Source: Mercenaria mercenaria
Taxonomy: Eukaryota; Mollusca; Bivalvia; Venerida; Veneridae
NCBI RefSeq assembly: GCF_021730395.1
Contig: NC_069376.1
Coordinates: 17,765,001-17,829,000 of the forward strand
Reading direction: 5' to 3'
DNA length: 64,000 nucleotides
Shown: piece by piece, positions 1 through 14,040 of the stretch
Position numbering within the stretch: position 1 is the stretch's first letter
Layout of the letters: each line of letters begins with the position of its first letter
The notes under the pieces: generated by a model
Database searches by the model: none
Told to the model about the DNA's origin: nothing
Seen by the model: only the letters and a program-made list of their open reading frames with translations
Made by a program: the position numbers and the translations under genes

Positions 1-824
1 TTGTTTGGACACATCGGTAGATCAACGCTTTCTGTTAGCTATTGATGGTTGCAGAAGACCGAAACAGGCTTTCGGTGAGCTGTTTTTTTTTGTAAAAGAA
101 TAAAACATTCCATATAATACTCAAGGATTTGTTAACATTTGACGGGATATCTAAAGTTATTTTACACAAACATTTTTTAATTTATAATAATAATCACTCA
201 CTTACTTCAAAAAATTCTTACGAGGAGTTTTCAGCCATATTTGTCTACACCTCGCCGCATCTCGTCGCATTCTGTGAACCGGCGTAAACCGCGTTCCCCG
301 GAGGGAGCAAACGAGAGAAATAAAGTGGCTGCGCCGGTTCTGGAAGTTGAAATCGGCGTAAAACGGCGTACGCCGCCTTGCAAAAAAACAGTCCCACCAC
401 AATCTGACCCTGTTCCGTATAGTAAACAAATTACCTGCGTAATATCTTGTAAGAAAACTTTTGTCTTCCCGTGAACCGTGAACTGTGTATAACAAGTAAC
501 TATTAATATGTTTTCATTGACATGATTCTACACAAGAACTTTATTTGATCTGAAAATGCAAGTTTTTTTTATAGCTTTGACAAGTATTTCACTTAATTAA
601 GTAGCATACCTATCTTAAAATATGTCTTCGCTCTTCAAAGTACCATTTACTTGAATGATCGAAGCGATCTCTTTTTCTACAATGTAATGTAGAAATGTAT
701 AAAACTTTAGGATTTCAAAGAATATTTGACCTGAAGTGACTGAGTCATTTGTTCGAATATTTGTTGTTGAAAACTTTAATATTAGAAACATCAAGCAAGT
801 GTTCATTCAAGTATTTCAGTTATT
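1..824. other. AT-rich stretch, no gene seen
   Basis: I see no gene here. A locally GC-rich patch at about 240-390 has repeated CGGCGTA words (CGGCGTAAA, ACGGCGTACGCCGCC) and short open frames on both strands, which look like composition rather than coding. It may be an old transposon fragment. Confidence 0.5.
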
Positions 825-945
825 CCAGCTGGCAGTTCTAAACCAGTTCTAACATGTTTTTTTTTTTTCGCAAGCAGCTACAAACTGCCCCATATGAATC
901 AGGGATGGTAGACGGAAGATTTCAGACACAGTGATCAAGTCTATT
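825..945 (-). repeat. SINE remnant (middle part)
   Basis: The words CGCAAG, AACTGCC, CCCCA.ATGAATCAG, GGTAGA and ATTTCAGACACA occur in the same order as in the middle of the two full SINE copies at about 22.1 and 25.1 kb. The tRNA-like head is not visible, so this is a diverged internal fragment. Confidence 0.5.
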
Positions 946-1141
946 CATTGTGAAGAAATTGAAATTGAACAGCACTCTCACGACACCTATCAAAGGCTTA
1001 ATAAGCGGAATTCTATTTATAAAATATACAGGTATACTAAACAAACTCCTTGATTCGGAATGACCAAACAAATAACTACACTGAATATAACCAGTACTGG
1101 AGGACATTCTCGCGAGACTATCAAAGTTGCTTAATGACTTA

Positions 1142-1314
1142 AGAAATAATAAGTTCCCAAACGTGGTTTATCGTAGAATAACCCGAGTTTTGAGTTCTTA
1201 TGCGTAAGAATATATCACGAAGGCCGTAGGCCTGGGTGATGTATTGTTTCGCATAAGAACGAAAAACTCGGGCTATTCTACAATAAATCACACTTGGGAA
1301 CTTATTATTTCGAT
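1142..1314. repeat. Foldback (hairpin) MITE
   Basis: The two halves are inverted copies. The left arm begins GAAATAATAAGTTCCCAA and the right arm ends TTGGGAACTTATTATTTCG. The arms are about 65 bp with a few mismatches and meet near 1,205-1,250. No coding capacity. The class (MITE or foldback element) is inferred from structure only. Confidence 0.7.
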
Positions 1315-2959
1315 TCTAACACGACAAACTAGTATCAAAAGTGTTAGAAAAAATGGTAACTACTTTTTACGACCGTGCTACGCACCTGGATCGGATGACG
1401 TCATTGCACGCTTAATTGCAGAATAACCCGAGATAGATTTTGCTCTACATGTATGTAGATTATTTGCTGGTCGTGTTAGAATGTTTATTTGACGACTTAA
1501 TTTGACGTTTTATTACAATGCACTTTAAGAAGGTTCAAGATCAAACTGCACTAAAGTCATTTTAACAACATTTTCTTGTATTGTCTTATGGAGGAAAAGT
1601 AATCATATTTACAAAATGTTTCAATACAAAACATATATTTAATTAAATTTGTAAAAGAAGTGTATATTAAGATTATTGTAGTTTATTATGTAAAAATGTG
1701 TACACTAAAGCTCAACTGTTGCTGTTGTATTAGAAACGTTTACATTGTTCTTTTATGCGAGGCAATGGTTTTAATACACTTTTGATTATAACATTAAAAG
1801 TTAATGATTGTACCAACAATTATATAAATGTGTCTAGCAATCTTTCTAGTTTTGTTTCAAACAGTACATTCTCTACATTTCGAATGTTAACGCTGTCGCA
1901 ACACTAACAGTTCTTCCAGCGGAGGGGAAATCGCTAAGTTGAAGACTCACCAGTTAAAATCACAATTAGTTTGATTATTTTGTATTCATATAATATTATG
2001 CACATGGTACATGGCAAACGTTTTACGGTTATATAATGATATAACTGTGCACAGTTCCTGCCTGTTGGCAGCGTGAAATACAATAAACAAAACAACGATT
2101 ACAAAGTGTTGCAAGTTCATATGAGTGGCTTTTTACCATTTTTAATCAAATGTTGATCTTCTAAACAAAATATTTGTATTGTATAACAATATAGAAGAAT
2201 GCTTTGAAGGTAACATGGCTTAAATATCAGTATCAGCCTCTGTTTGGTTAACTCTGTTCCTGAGAAGTAATGAAACATGCAAAACCTCCCACAGATTGCT
2301 GGAGTATAGACGGATTTGATTATGTACAATTCACTAACCACGAAATACTTTCCGCTAAAATTTAGCAGCAGAACTTTTGTCAGTGCGGCTCCATTAAGTT
2401 CGACAGTAAAAGCTTGTAATAAGCAACTGATAGAATATACAAATACGTTTCATCTTAATTAAAGTGGTAGTTATATAATCTAAAAATTCGTGACGGAACG
2501 TACGTCCATAAGTCGTATATTTGGAATAAAGTGGTAGAATATTGTCGAATGTTGAAACAGACAGCACTAGGAAATTAAATATTTACTATCACGCAATGTC
2601 CTAAACTCAGCTTTACGTATTGCTTAATTTGTAGACATCTGTTTAGCCATAATAAAAACGATCTTAAAAAATTTTGTCAAATGGTTTACCAAGATCTTTA
2701 CAGACAAATAGATTATCAGAACGTCAACATGTTTCATTAGACAGCATATTCTTGCCTACATAGCGGGGAAAGTATACATTTATCCGAGCACGCGCCGGGG
2801 ATAGATATTCCTGTCTTTCTCTAGGGAAAAACCTGGTCTAAAATAGCGTGCACTAAGGTGACGTAACATAGTACTGGTACCATTGTGACATCATAAACTT
2901 TATAAATAATGTCAGGAAATACCCATCCACGATCTATTTTGAACATGACAGGCAAGAAA
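1315..2959. other. No recognisable feature
   Basis: AT-rich sequence with only short random open frames. Nothing recognised on either strand. Confidence 0.5.
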
Positions 2960-3112
2960 AATGATCTAACATGTCTGCCTGTGTAAGACAGCTGTTTTCC
3001 CTACCCTCGGGACAGCATGGATAAAAAACCTCGCTCACGCTCGGTTTTCCATTCCACACTGTCCCTCGGGTTGGGAAAACCCCGTCTTACACAGGCAGGC
3101 ATGTAAGATCCT
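2960..3112. repeat. Foldback (hairpin) MITE
   Basis: Inverted repeat of about 150 bp. The left arm starts ACATGTCTGCCTGTGTAAG and the right arm ends CTTACACAGGCAGGCATGT. The inner parts CCCTCGGGACAG and CTGTCCCTCGGG also pair. The pairing extends outward into GATCT/AGATC. Non-coding hairpin element. Confidence 0.7.
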
Positions 3113-5594
3113 TATAATCTATATTTACAGGTTTAATATGACCCGAGACAGCTTTGTAATTTGCTACGAAAACTTAGTTCTTTGCTATAAACTGCAATTA
3201 CAACATATAAAAGGTCCATTACTAAGGGAAAGTGAGTTGGCATTTTTTTTCATAGCCAGTGCATAGACTTCTGCAAGACACTAAATAATGAAGATTGGCA
3301 GGTCAAAATTTACAGAAGGTCTTTGGAACTCAAAGAAATGTATGTGTATTATGTTGAAATTTCAATGAATCGACAGAATGACCCCCCAGGTCTTTTTAAC
3401 TTTCTTCATACTTCATAGAAAAATAATTGTGCATATACTGCGATTTATTTCGAATTTCTACATACCAACTTTCATTTTCCAATAAAATGAAATAGTTTCT
3501 GTGCTTTTTAAAAGAAATTAAAATGTTCACTTTCCTTAGTATTGGACCTTTAAGTTGCAGGATATGTGCAGTCGTATGCATTAAACACAATGGGGTTATA
3601 AGGACACATTTTCTTAAAGCCAATCTTTCCATGGCCTATTTTTGTACAACGTCCGTACTTACTGAGAGAAAAGTGAATAACCGCAGCCTATAAACTTACG
3701 TAAGCATTTGCAAGTTTGCAAGTACGTCTTGTTCCATTACACTTACAAAGCCTTCGTTTTATACTCTTGGAAAGCAGTTTGTGCAGTCAGTGACCAGTTC
3801 GTGTCAGACATATACAAATAGAATTCTGTCCATCCGAGGCACAAAAAAAAATGTGGATGAAAGATAACAAATAGTTGATTTTAATTTACCACTACTATCA
3901 TCCTGTTGGGAATTTAAGAATTAATTACATTATATATCGAACAAAACTGAGTCTCGTACTTTCTAAAACGCATTATTTGAATAAGAAGGAAACAGTTATT
4001 AACGTTTTACAAAATATTCTATCAGGAATTCTCATTTTACAGCAAAGTTCTTACAATTGGCGAATTATATTTGATGTATCTGACATTGGTAAGCGTGCTT
4101 CAAGCAGCATAGGAATCAAATTTTCTGACAAACTAGACAATTTAAGAGAAACCTTTGTGTTTAGTCAGCCTGAACAGTTTTGCATCATTGATTACGTCGT
4201 AGTACAAAGCAATAGTGTGATTTAATGCAGGAAAATAAATAAGGATGTATATTATGCTTTCTGATGTCAATACATCGTAACTTCTTCACACAAACTATGA
4301 AAAATATAACCAACAAAAAAGTTATGAACGATAATAAGGACAATTTGTGATTTTTATCAGATTGAGTAAACACATTTTAAGACGATTGTTGAGTCATGAA
4401 GGCTTCGGAACATTTCGAAGTCGAGATACATTTGTTTCCTTTCTAAAAACAATTCATAAACTTCAGCATAAATATATTTCGTTATTTCCATAGAAATTGA
4501 ATAATTTGCGTATTTCATGTTTAATTACGGTCGGTATGCCACCCTGTTTTATGCAATAAAAACATAATCTATCATTTTGTATTCATATTACGACGGCAAA
4601 ACAAGATGCATGTGCAGCCACAGTAGCAATTGGTGAGAGATGTCTTGCTACTAAAATGTACTGAAGAATTCTAACTGATATAACTTTAAAAATAAAAACA
4701 AAATGATAATCTTTCACATATATTTTGCGCTATTCAGTGAGTCCATATACTTTACTTCTTTGAAACAAAATGCAAGAGCTGTTAAATACAATCGAATCAT
4801 TATGGAGACAGGTTGACAAGCTAGTTTGACAACCCAGTTTATAATTGGAACCTTCATTTACTAATAAATGACAAGAAGAAGGAAAGTGATACCCCCAAAA
4901 AGGATTGTGATAACCAGTTTGTAGCTAGCAAAACGTATGATTAATGAGTCGGACTTTTAAAAGGTTCATCTTAGCCACCGGAATTATGGGATTTTTATGC
5001 TCTTAATGCTTAGAAATTACAATTTCAGATACGACACAAGTGCATAAACCAGATATAGTTAATATGCATAACATTTTTCATAGTATATTTATTTTTTATA
5101 ACCTATCACTTATATATTTGCAATTACTGCTAAAAAGATGAAATGTATGACTACATCTTGCATTTATTGCCACATTGCCAGAGATGTCGGATGTTTTTAC
5201 TATTTTATCACGATGTAAATGAACATGTTTGTATAAGTTTTGAATTTGGTCATACAGAGTACCTATAACGACTTGTAGAGTGCTCACATTAAACAACATT
5301 TTTATATTTGTTTTATATACTCATTCGTTTCGCAAGGGCTTATTCAAAGTTAGAGGGGTTTAATGATAGAAATCTTCATATTACCAAAATGTTATTACTT
5401 CAGGGTTAACGATATTATAACTATGGAAACCTTAAAACACTTCTCAACTTTAGTCTTGCAGACTCTGCATATTATGGGGATGCAGTTAATTAAATATAAT
5501 GCTTATTTTAATCAAATATTTATAAAATGGGCAAAAATGTTTATCAAAATAGGATACAATGCGCAAAATGTTAAGCACAGTGCATGTTTACTTA
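3113..5594. other. No recognisable feature
   Basis: AT-rich DNA. The longest open frame (3,875-4,225, plus strand) has low-complexity aliphatic composition and no motif I recognise, so I do not call a gene. Confidence 0.5.
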
Positions 5595-8500
5595 TACCCC
5601 AGTCACACATACGACGCGGATAGTTACGTCTAGCCACGGATAGACACGTAGTAATTCGTATCGATCCGTACCTGAGCCGTACCTCAAAGTAGTAATCTGT
5701 ATTGATCCGTACAAACACTTGGTCAAAACGTATTCAAACGTGCAAGTTTCTCCAACTTGCACAAAAGTTTGAGCGATCCGTAGCCATTTGAGCGTGACTT
5801 TGTCCAAGTTGGCTGAAACTTATTCATCCGTAGTTAATCGTACTTAACGTAGTTATCCGTACTGAAACTTACCTTGCAGTAGTTTGACATGATGTCAACG
5901 ATAATCGTAATGAAGACGCTGGCTATACGTGGTCTATTTATATGAAACTTACCGACCCGTTAATAAACCTTAAAGGCCTCCTCACACATAGGCGAATCCA
6001 TGAAACGTAGCCTGCCGAATTAGGTAAATTTGTAAAATCTGAAGAATGTCGACCGAAACTGTTTGAAAATTTGCTACATTGTTTGAAATATTATGAAAGG
6101 TAAACGTAGGGGAACTATTTGTTGGGAATGATTTACGAAGTGTGAAGTTTAGTTACTGTTATTCGTTAGAATGCGTTGGGTCGCGCAAAAAATCTTTGTT
6201 CTTTCCGTTAGCAATTAGGAGCGTAAGCATGCGAACCTAAGCGCAATTTCGCGCATGTTTGCGCATGCTTGAACCGAAGCCGTCCTAAGCTTTCCGAAAG
6301 GGTATTTCCGCATCCGACCGTTACCAGACGCTATACTACTCGTTATTGCGATAACTACAATACTGGTAGTATAATACTTACATGGTACCTGTCAAACCTA
6401 GAACAAATAAACATCTTGTTGTTCATAGTTGAAGTTTTTGTTAAATTTTGATAAAAAATGATTTTATAGAAAAAAGTAAATTTATATAAAGTGTATTTGT
6501 ACTTCCATCAAAAATGAGCGAAAACAATGTCTGTTTTAAATAATGCAGTTATATTTTGATACATTTCTTTATTTTTATTACACTTTGAGGGTACTAATTG
6601 AATTTTCATATACAAAAATATTTTATTAATTTTCAATTTATTTCCACTAAATTACAATTAATTTCAATCTCTAGTATGGCACTATCCTGTCTTGCCATGG
6701 TACACTTCCCGCTGGAGAGTTTACCCAGTGCTTGAGAATATTTTCACAGTCTTCCCTTTTTTGGTTGCTGTGTTGTGGCCCCTGATATTGATAGTCCTGG
6801 TATCCTCCAAGTCTGGACCTCTCCTCCACTCCACATGAACCAGGTCGCCTCTTCTATCCTCATGGTCAACCAGTACATTCTTCATAGTGGGGTACCTCAT
6901 CCTCATCAAGTTGTGGAGAATGCATCACTGTGGTTCATCTTTGCGAGGAGTATCTGAAATGACAAAAGACAAATATTGCCATGCGTAAAAAATTTAACGT
7001 GAAAAAAAAAAAATCTGTTATAAATGAAATTATTTTTGGCCAGAAAGTAGACAATCACCTGGAATCGGTTGGCTAAAATCCCAAAGGCGTTTTCTGATAC
7101 CCTCCGAACCCTGGATAACCGGTAGATTAGAATTCTTTCCTCTCTGGTCAGGGCTGTATGTCAATATGATTTCTGCATGTGTTCACTGAGGTTGTATGCG
7201 TTATCCCCCATCAAGAAAAAGGGAATGTCGACGGTGCCATTGGAAAAAGGCTGTGGGTCTGGAAATCCAATTGAACTATCCTGCACCATCTCCAGGAGTT
7301 CTGATGCATTATAGATTTTGGCATCTCCACTTGAACCATAAACTGAAAATACAGAGGATTTGTTTGTTTGTTTTATATAATTACAAATGTAGTAAAATTT
7401 ATGTGGAGTTATACTCACAGCACAGGTTACTCCACACGAACTTGTAGTCTGAGTCAACATAGCCAGTAATATGATGCTGAAGAAAACCTTTTAATTATGA
7501 TATAAGGAACCAGAGCTGGCAGGCTTTCTGATGACTATGTGTGTGCCATCAATGGCAGCAACACAATTAGGAAATTTTCATTTCTTGAGGAAACCATCAG
7601 ACAGTCGTTTCCATTCTTCAGGTGTGGATGGGGCTGTCATAATCTTATCAACACATTCCTCACATATAGCATGACAGACTTTTCTGACCACTACAGAGAG
7701 GGTATTCTTAGATACCCGCCAGGAGTACTGCATGTCTGAGTATTTGGCACCAACAACCAGGTGGCGTTGAGTGGCAGCTTACTTGAGGTCTGGATACAAG
7801 GGTTTCCTGTACCAGGTGTGTTGTTTCCAGAGGTGATGACGGAACCTCTCGAATATTTCACCATACATTTCAGTTGGCATGCAGATAAATTTCTTGAAGG
7901 TTCAAGGATCTTCTCTTCTGAGCTGACCATAGATGCCAAATTGTCACCGTCTCTTGGGATGCAGCCATGGTCTTTTCCAGATGCGACGTGCACTGGCTTC
8001 TCTTATCCACCTAAATCGGTCTCTGATAAACTGGTGAATGTTAAGTTGTTGTTGAAAGACATCTTAGTGGGCCATAGCAGCCACATACTGCAGCATCAGA
8101 CGTTTTATATTCTCCATTTCGACGAAGGAATAACTAATAAACTTGAAATTAGCTTCCTCCTTTCAAATGTGAAATTCAAGAAATCATGACAGACATATGT
8201 GTACACAAAACTGTTGAGGTACTCAAAACTACTCATGAAATGTATATGCGTTATGATTCGCATACAAGTTTATGCGGTCCGTTTTCTGAACGTCTATTAA
8301 TCGTTACAATTCGCTTTCATTCGTCATGAAATTCGGATTCGATTAGCTATAATACGTAATTATTCGTTATTATTTCGTACAAGTTCGCAAGCTATCGCAA
8401 AGATTCGTCCTGGGATAGTCCTCGATCGCTTGATATGCAAATCAGCTAATCACGACCTGATAACTTGCGACCTTTAACGCCAGTTAACGAACGCTTTGCG

Positions 8501-9082
8501 AAGACTTTCCGATTGGTTAACGTACTAAAACGAATTTTAACGAATGATAGATGAAACTTTTAATCGCCACAAATTTTTCAACATGCTCAAGATTATCCGA
8601 CGAACAAAACTAACCGCAACGGACGCAAAAGCTCACAAACGCATCCATACACCATCAACGTTGTACAACGTACATATACTAATGGGAACGAATTTTGTTC
8701 AAGTCCTATTCGCCAGTACGCGCAAGTTGGCGTCGGGTTTTTTTTGCCTATGTGTGAGGAGACTTTAATGCGAATGTACTCGTGCGTGTTGTTCCGTGGC
8801 TGACATAAGTTATCCGAGGCTGCCCGTACTTAACCGTAATTAAACGTACTTCACCGCAGACCCGTCCACGCGCTGGGCAAGTTGACAGGCGCAGTAAAAC
8901 ATAGTTCAACGTAGTACCTATCCGTACTTATTTGCGTCCTGAATTTTTTGTTCCCCGTTTCTGACCATATTTCCCGTGCTAAGACTTACTGCTCCGTACT
9001 TATCCATGTCCGCCCCACAACAGACCAATCCCATCCGCACCGTTACTCAACGCACGGACATATCCGTATGTGTGACTGTAGC
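5595..9082 (-). mobile_element. PIF/Harbinger DNA transposon, decayed
   Basis: The ends are inverted repeats: CAGTCACACATACG at 5,600-5,613 and its complement at 9,065-9,078. A TTA lies just outside each end (5,592-5,594 and 9,083-9,085), which fits the 3-bp TWA duplication known for this superfamily. Long subterminal zones (about 5.6-5.9 and 8.8-9.05 kb) are dense in short TCCGTA/CGTACTT words in both orientations, as expected for transposase binding zones. A transposase with DDE motifs lies between, on the minus strand. I did not recognise a second (Myb/SANT-like) gene. Confidence 0.8.
6906..8117 (-). pseudogene. Harbinger-type DDE transposase, broken
   Basis: Read on the minus strand, pieces in several frames give the landmarks of a PIF/Harbinger (HARBI1-like) nuclease. 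In order they are an N-terminal stretch MENIKRLMLQYVAAMAH, the WRVSKNTLS... helix region, AAIDGTH (first catalytic Asp, codon at 7,548-7,550), YKFVWSNLCC, GDAKIYNASELL, PFFLMGDNAY (second Asp, about 7,203-7,205), and SENAFGILANRFQ (catalytic Glu, about 7,092-7,094). A small intron is likely after VWSNLCC (acceptor TTTTCAG near 7,360), and another after ANRFQ (GTGATTG to TTTCAG, about 7,050-6,955). The frame is broken by several stops and at least two frameshifts, so this copy cannot make active enzyme. Confidence 0.8.
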
Positions 9083-10573
9083 TTAACTGATGGTGCGATG
9101 ACAAATGAAGTGTAGGACTCCGTGATGCTTTTCTCCTAAATCATACAAAAACGGACAAAGGGAGGGATTTTTTGTCTTGCAGCTTGCTTAGTCGATCCTT
9201 AAAAGTTAGGTTTCTGGTGCTCTGACTTCAAACGTGTTGTTGAGTAGGGTGGTGTAATTTTACCTAATATTGACCTTTTTTATATGTCTTCCATCCAACA
9301 CTGGTATAAAATGGAGCTCATTTAGATATTTAAAACTAACAGTAAATGTACTCTAATGTATTAAAAAGCCTGAATAAAATGCATTTGTGTAGCAGTATAA
9401 TACCCCTTGAATATGAAGAATTATAACTACCCGTCATCTATACAGCGTTATAAATACCCCTCCTAAGCACAGCGATACATCTCTTCAGCAGAAAAAGACC
9501 CATCGACCTTGAAAGACACCCAACACCTATACAGGGCTACATAATACCCGTGGTCTATCAAGCTTTTTATTTGTTCAATATTATCATCGTCTGCCTAAGG
9601 TTCCATATGAATCAGTACTACAATACCGATTGTCTGCAGAGGGATACATTTTGTCAAGCAGTAAAACTACGCTAGTGCTGTGCTACATATTTAGCACCAG
9701 AATACTCATCGTCACAGTACTGCTATATATGTAAATCGTTTAGAGTGTCACACTCATTTATCAGTTCTAATTTACAATGTTTTTCCGCTATATCTGGCCA
9801 ACCCCTACTTATTTTGTGACGTTTTGCCTATTGGACATCGAACAACACTATTTACATTTTTTTTAACAAATGATGAACAAAGGATGAATATTTACAATGA
9901 GGAAAAAGATACAATGTGTGCACTATTAATTACATATCGAAGCACTAAGTTATAACACTATGACAATACTTTCAAGAACTAAATGGTACTTAAAAGTTAA
10001 ATCCTAAAAGCCATGTTTCCATTTTGTCTCCTGCGGTAATGTTTCGAATCTTCCGAAAACAGAGTTCTACGGATTTGGTTGGTTGCATAAATGCAAAAGG
10101 ATCGCATATAAAATTGCCGGAATATGTAAATCAAGATGTTCCTTCAGGTTTATGGTCTTCTGGGAGTAAAAGTTGCTTCCCCTTTAGGGTCTTCTAGGGT
10201 AAAAGTAGTTGTTCTAGGAATAGGTCGTCTGGGCTCAAAGTTATAGTCCTCCAAGTATGGGGTGAAAAGCTAAAATAGATAAATCGACACATACAACATG
10301 AGGGCATATAGTTTCACGCTGGGGTACACTATACCTTATATAGGCGCCCAAATAGAATGCGCAGCAAATTGCAGACAAACAATAGTCCCCTCAAACACAC
10401 CATACAATATGCAGGTTCTCCAGAACAGAAACAATGTGCGAAAGATTAAGCCTGTAAGTTCTCCATATGCCATGCGCTCCAAAGTTAAAAGCAATGTGCT
10501 TTATTTGATACGTTACTGATCCAGCTTCACTATTACTACGTTGTAAAGTTCTTAAATTGATCTAAATATATTT
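9083..10573. other. No gene; degenerate short repeats
   Basis: At about 9,395-9,570 there are loosely repeated phrases (AATACCCCT..., ACAGCG.TA) and at about 10,140-10,260 repeats of TCTTCTGGG/AAAGT words. No coding region recognised. Confidence 0.45.
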
Positions 10574-10744
10574 GAGCCGTGCCATGAGAAAACCAACATA
10601 GTGGGTATGCTAATAGTTTCTCCAATTCCAATAGGCTTTAAAAGCGAACAGCATGGATCCTGACCAGACTGCGCGGATGCGCAGACTGGTCTGGATCCAT
10701 GCTGGTCGCATACCCACTATGTTGGTTTTCCCATGGCACGGCTC
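10574..10744. repeat. Foldback MITE with GAGCCGTGCC ends
   Basis: The arms GAGCCGTGCCATGAGAAAAC and its complement at the right end enclose GTGGGTATGC/GCATACCCAC and a second inner palindrome around GGATCC...CCAGACTG / CAGTCTGG...GGATCC. ATTT flanks both ends and may be a short target duplication. Non-coding. Confidence 0.75.
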
Positions 10745-12159
10745 ATTTAACAATTCTCCTGTTAATACTTTTTACGTAGGTACAATGAAATTCGGAAATA
10801 AAATGATGCGTATACAACATACAAACTAAAACTTTACTGCAGTCCCATTCTCAAACAAATTAAATACTAAATATACTAACATCGAAAGTATAAACTAGAA
10901 GGAAATTTTATGACAACAACGGTCTTCCATTTTTACAGAACGATTGAACAATTGTTACACTGAAAGAAAATAAATTATGATTCTTCTTTTTGAAATAATT
11001 TTCTTACGTAATGAATTACATGGCATTTTAATCTCGCGCAATTTCTTTACCATAGAAACGAAACTTTACTGTAATAAATATTTAATATAAAGATATTTCA
11101 CAAACCCTTGAAAATCGGATACATGATTCAGTGCATCTCAGTACATGTCTGTTCTTATGTGCGCAATTTTGTCCTAAACAGTACACTATATATATTAAGC
11201 TAATTTAGGCGGGAAAAGAAAACACTGTCCACTGGCAGAGAAATTATTTTAAACAAATTTACTTCTAAATAGAAGCATTGTATTATGAAACACAATGGAA
11301 GCATTGTAATATGAAACACAATACGCTTAGTATCAAAATCGAAACCTATTACGTTTCTTAATAACAAAAAGAAGCAAATAATGATTAACCATATATCTAT
11401 ATAAAAAATTAGGAACGACAGCGTTGCTTTGTGACAAATTATTTGTACAGGAACTAAGCTATTCCTATTAAATCTTGTCCTTGTTATTGGTTTACTGAAA
11501 TTGCTGTAATATCCAAGGTGTCATTGTATTCAAATTTAAATCTATCAAAGCCAAAGCTCAAACTTAACTTAAAGTCATTTTTCCGAAAATTGATAGCTTC
11601 TCATGTAAATGACACGATGTCCTCATTTATTGATTGTTTTCTGTTATGGTACCACAGGGTACTACTTGTCAAGTAACAAAGATCATGATTAAAATCGTTT
11701 TATTTTAAACGCAGTAAACTCATATGGGTATAGAGATCTTTCATTTGTGGAAGCCATCCAGCTCGATTATGATAAATATGTGCAAAAGACTTCAATAATA
11801 TACTTTTCTTCATATTTAAGAAATACAACATAATTAATTTGACAATCAGGTAATAATAAATTTGAATTATCATGTCCTGTTATTTCCTACTATCAAAATA
11901 AACCTATATTTCCTTATGATCAATACATTGCTGAAGATGAAGGAAAACGTGGCGTAGCTTTGAAAACTTGTAATGATAAATGTGAATGATAAATACGACC
12001 TAGGGTTACACTTTGAACGTTTTTGTTAAAAATTCAACATTTGAAAACATCAGCTTTTTTTTTAACTACGGACGTTTTAAGAATATCACAATAGTTTAGA
12101 TTTTTTTGCTTAAACAAAATTTTTTGCATTTGTAGATTTTGTAAAGTGTCCATCTCAGT
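10745..12159. other. No recognisable feature
   Basis: AT-rich sequence without convincing open frames or repeats. There is a short local duplication (AAGCATTGTA...GAAACACAAT) at about 11,270-11,330. Confidence 0.5.
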
Positions 12160-12545
12160 TTTAATTTAGTACCTTCTATTCTCAGAAATGTGAGCTCCAA
12201 GTAAGAAAAGACGACTGTGTCTCGGTACTTTTGTAACCATGTGCGTATGTTTTTTACTTCTAATGGCTTGCTTGTAAAAAGAACAAACAAGGAAGAAAAT
12301 CCAACAGGAAAAGCCATGTTCCAAAAACGAAGCCTCCCCAAAGGCACACACAAACAACACTCGCATACCACACACACAAGTACACACACAAACAAACAAT
12401 AAATGAAAAAGGAAAGGACAAAAATAAATAAATAAAGGAACACAGTGGGGGACCGCCTTGGAACGGTCAGTGGCAAAACCACCACTGGGGAGTTTAAACC
12501 GGTTAATGGTGCACCTAACCTCACTCTTACCCCCACCATGCAGCC
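12160..12545 (-). repeat. Dispersed repeat with (CA)n core, copy 1
   Basis: Shares a long ordered series of words with 63,230-63,480: GCCA.GTTCCAAAAACG, CTCCCCAAAG, a CACACA-rich core, AAAGGAACACAGTGGGG, CTTGGAACGGT, TTTAAACCGG and GTGCACCTAAC. The 155-codon minus-strand open frame across it reads through the low-complexity core and I treat it as spurious. Family unknown. Confidence 0.65.
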
Positions 12546-14040
12546 AGTTGACTTGCTAAACAATAATGATGTTTTTAGTAAATGATAGTAAGGTCAAATG
12601 TTGGCTTCTGTTACTTAGTCTAGGAAATCCGAACATATGTCAGCTGACAAAAATGCATATGGGACATTGCAGTGTCATATTAAGGGTTTTGGATATACGT
12701 TATGCATGCATACAGAGTGTGTATGCCGCTAAAATAGATTTGCAGTAGCTAACAAAAATTACAAACAAAATAATTAAAATTACGAGAATGATTCAACATC
12801 ATGTCATTTTGCTTTTTCCGTTTTAAAATGCATAATGAAAAAATGTAGACTATATAACAAAAACTAAAAAGATTTATTCTAAGTATAAAAGCGCAACCTA
12901 GCCAAATGATATTCTTGGTTAACTATTCATTAGAAGAAATTAGAAGTGGAGCACCCACATGCTACCTAGCATCGGCTTAAGCGGAATCTGTAATTAAATG
13001 TACAGATGTACTAATTAGACGCCTAACAGCACTGAAAATACCAAACACTGGAAGACATTTTTGCAAGAATTGCGTATTTTGCTAAAAGCTGTAAACCGGC
13101 ACATAATTATCTTTAATTCGTTGACTTATAACAAGAGACCTTGAGAGGTTGTAAGACGTAACTGCAATAATGTAATTTTGAATTAATAATCATAAGTATT
13201 GTGTACTTTGAGTGTCTTAACATATGTCAAAGGTGACACACGTTTCCTCTTAACTACGTATTCTAAGGTTAAATTTGCAAAGTTGATTCCAGAGAAAATC
13301 CCATTTATCAATTTAGCTACCGATCAGACCTCATTAGGAAACCACGTCTTAAATTCCTACAGATACTTGTCAAACCCCTTTCACTTGTCTACAGAATTCT
13401 ATTTACTGCAACAATACTTTACGTAATTGAGAAACGACAATTTTCTTTAATTCTGGCAAAGAAAGTATATGACCTGCACTATATTTTGATAGTCGAATAC
13501 ATATTTTTAGAAAATGCTATCATGAAAGGTAATACAAAAAAACAGATGATTTAGGTGATATAAATGTTATTCGATATTAGATTTGTTTTGAATATTGGTT
13601 GCCGGTGAAATTGCCTCGAAGTTCACTAAATCTCAGGTTTCTAAACCATTTTACTAAACTGTGCAAGTATTTTACTCGTCTGCGTATCAAAATAAATTTC
13701 AGCATGTCAATGTCCTGGCGACTTCGTTTATATAAGAGATATGAAGAGGACATGTACTATAGAATTCATCTCTTTTCACCGCGACATTTAAATAAATTGG
13801 CATCATAAAACAAATTAACATTACAAAACATTACCTTTATTTATCATTCTTACATCATTTAAGCATCATTTAGCAGTACACATTACAAAGGAAACACATG
13901 TTTTAAGATGTTTGTCCGTCCCCTTGCTCTGGCCTTTTATTACAAAATCAATTTACGCTAACAAGAACTGTCTAAATTTGTCCGTCACTTGCAGCAATTA
14001 TCAGTACATATAACCTGCATGATATCTTACTAGTCAGATG
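12546..14040. other. No recognisable feature
   Basis: AT-rich, with short open frames only. Nothing recognised. Confidence 0.5.

Noticed and set aside
3875-4225. 116-codon plus-strand open frame
   Set aside because: AT-rich aliphatic composition and no recognisable domain.
7761-8189. 142-codon plus-strand frame
   Set aside because: Antisense shadow of the Harbinger transposase.
12096-12563. 155-codon minus-strand open frame
   Set aside because: It runs through the CACA core of a dispersed repeat whose second copy does not keep the frame; Cys/Val-rich low complexity.
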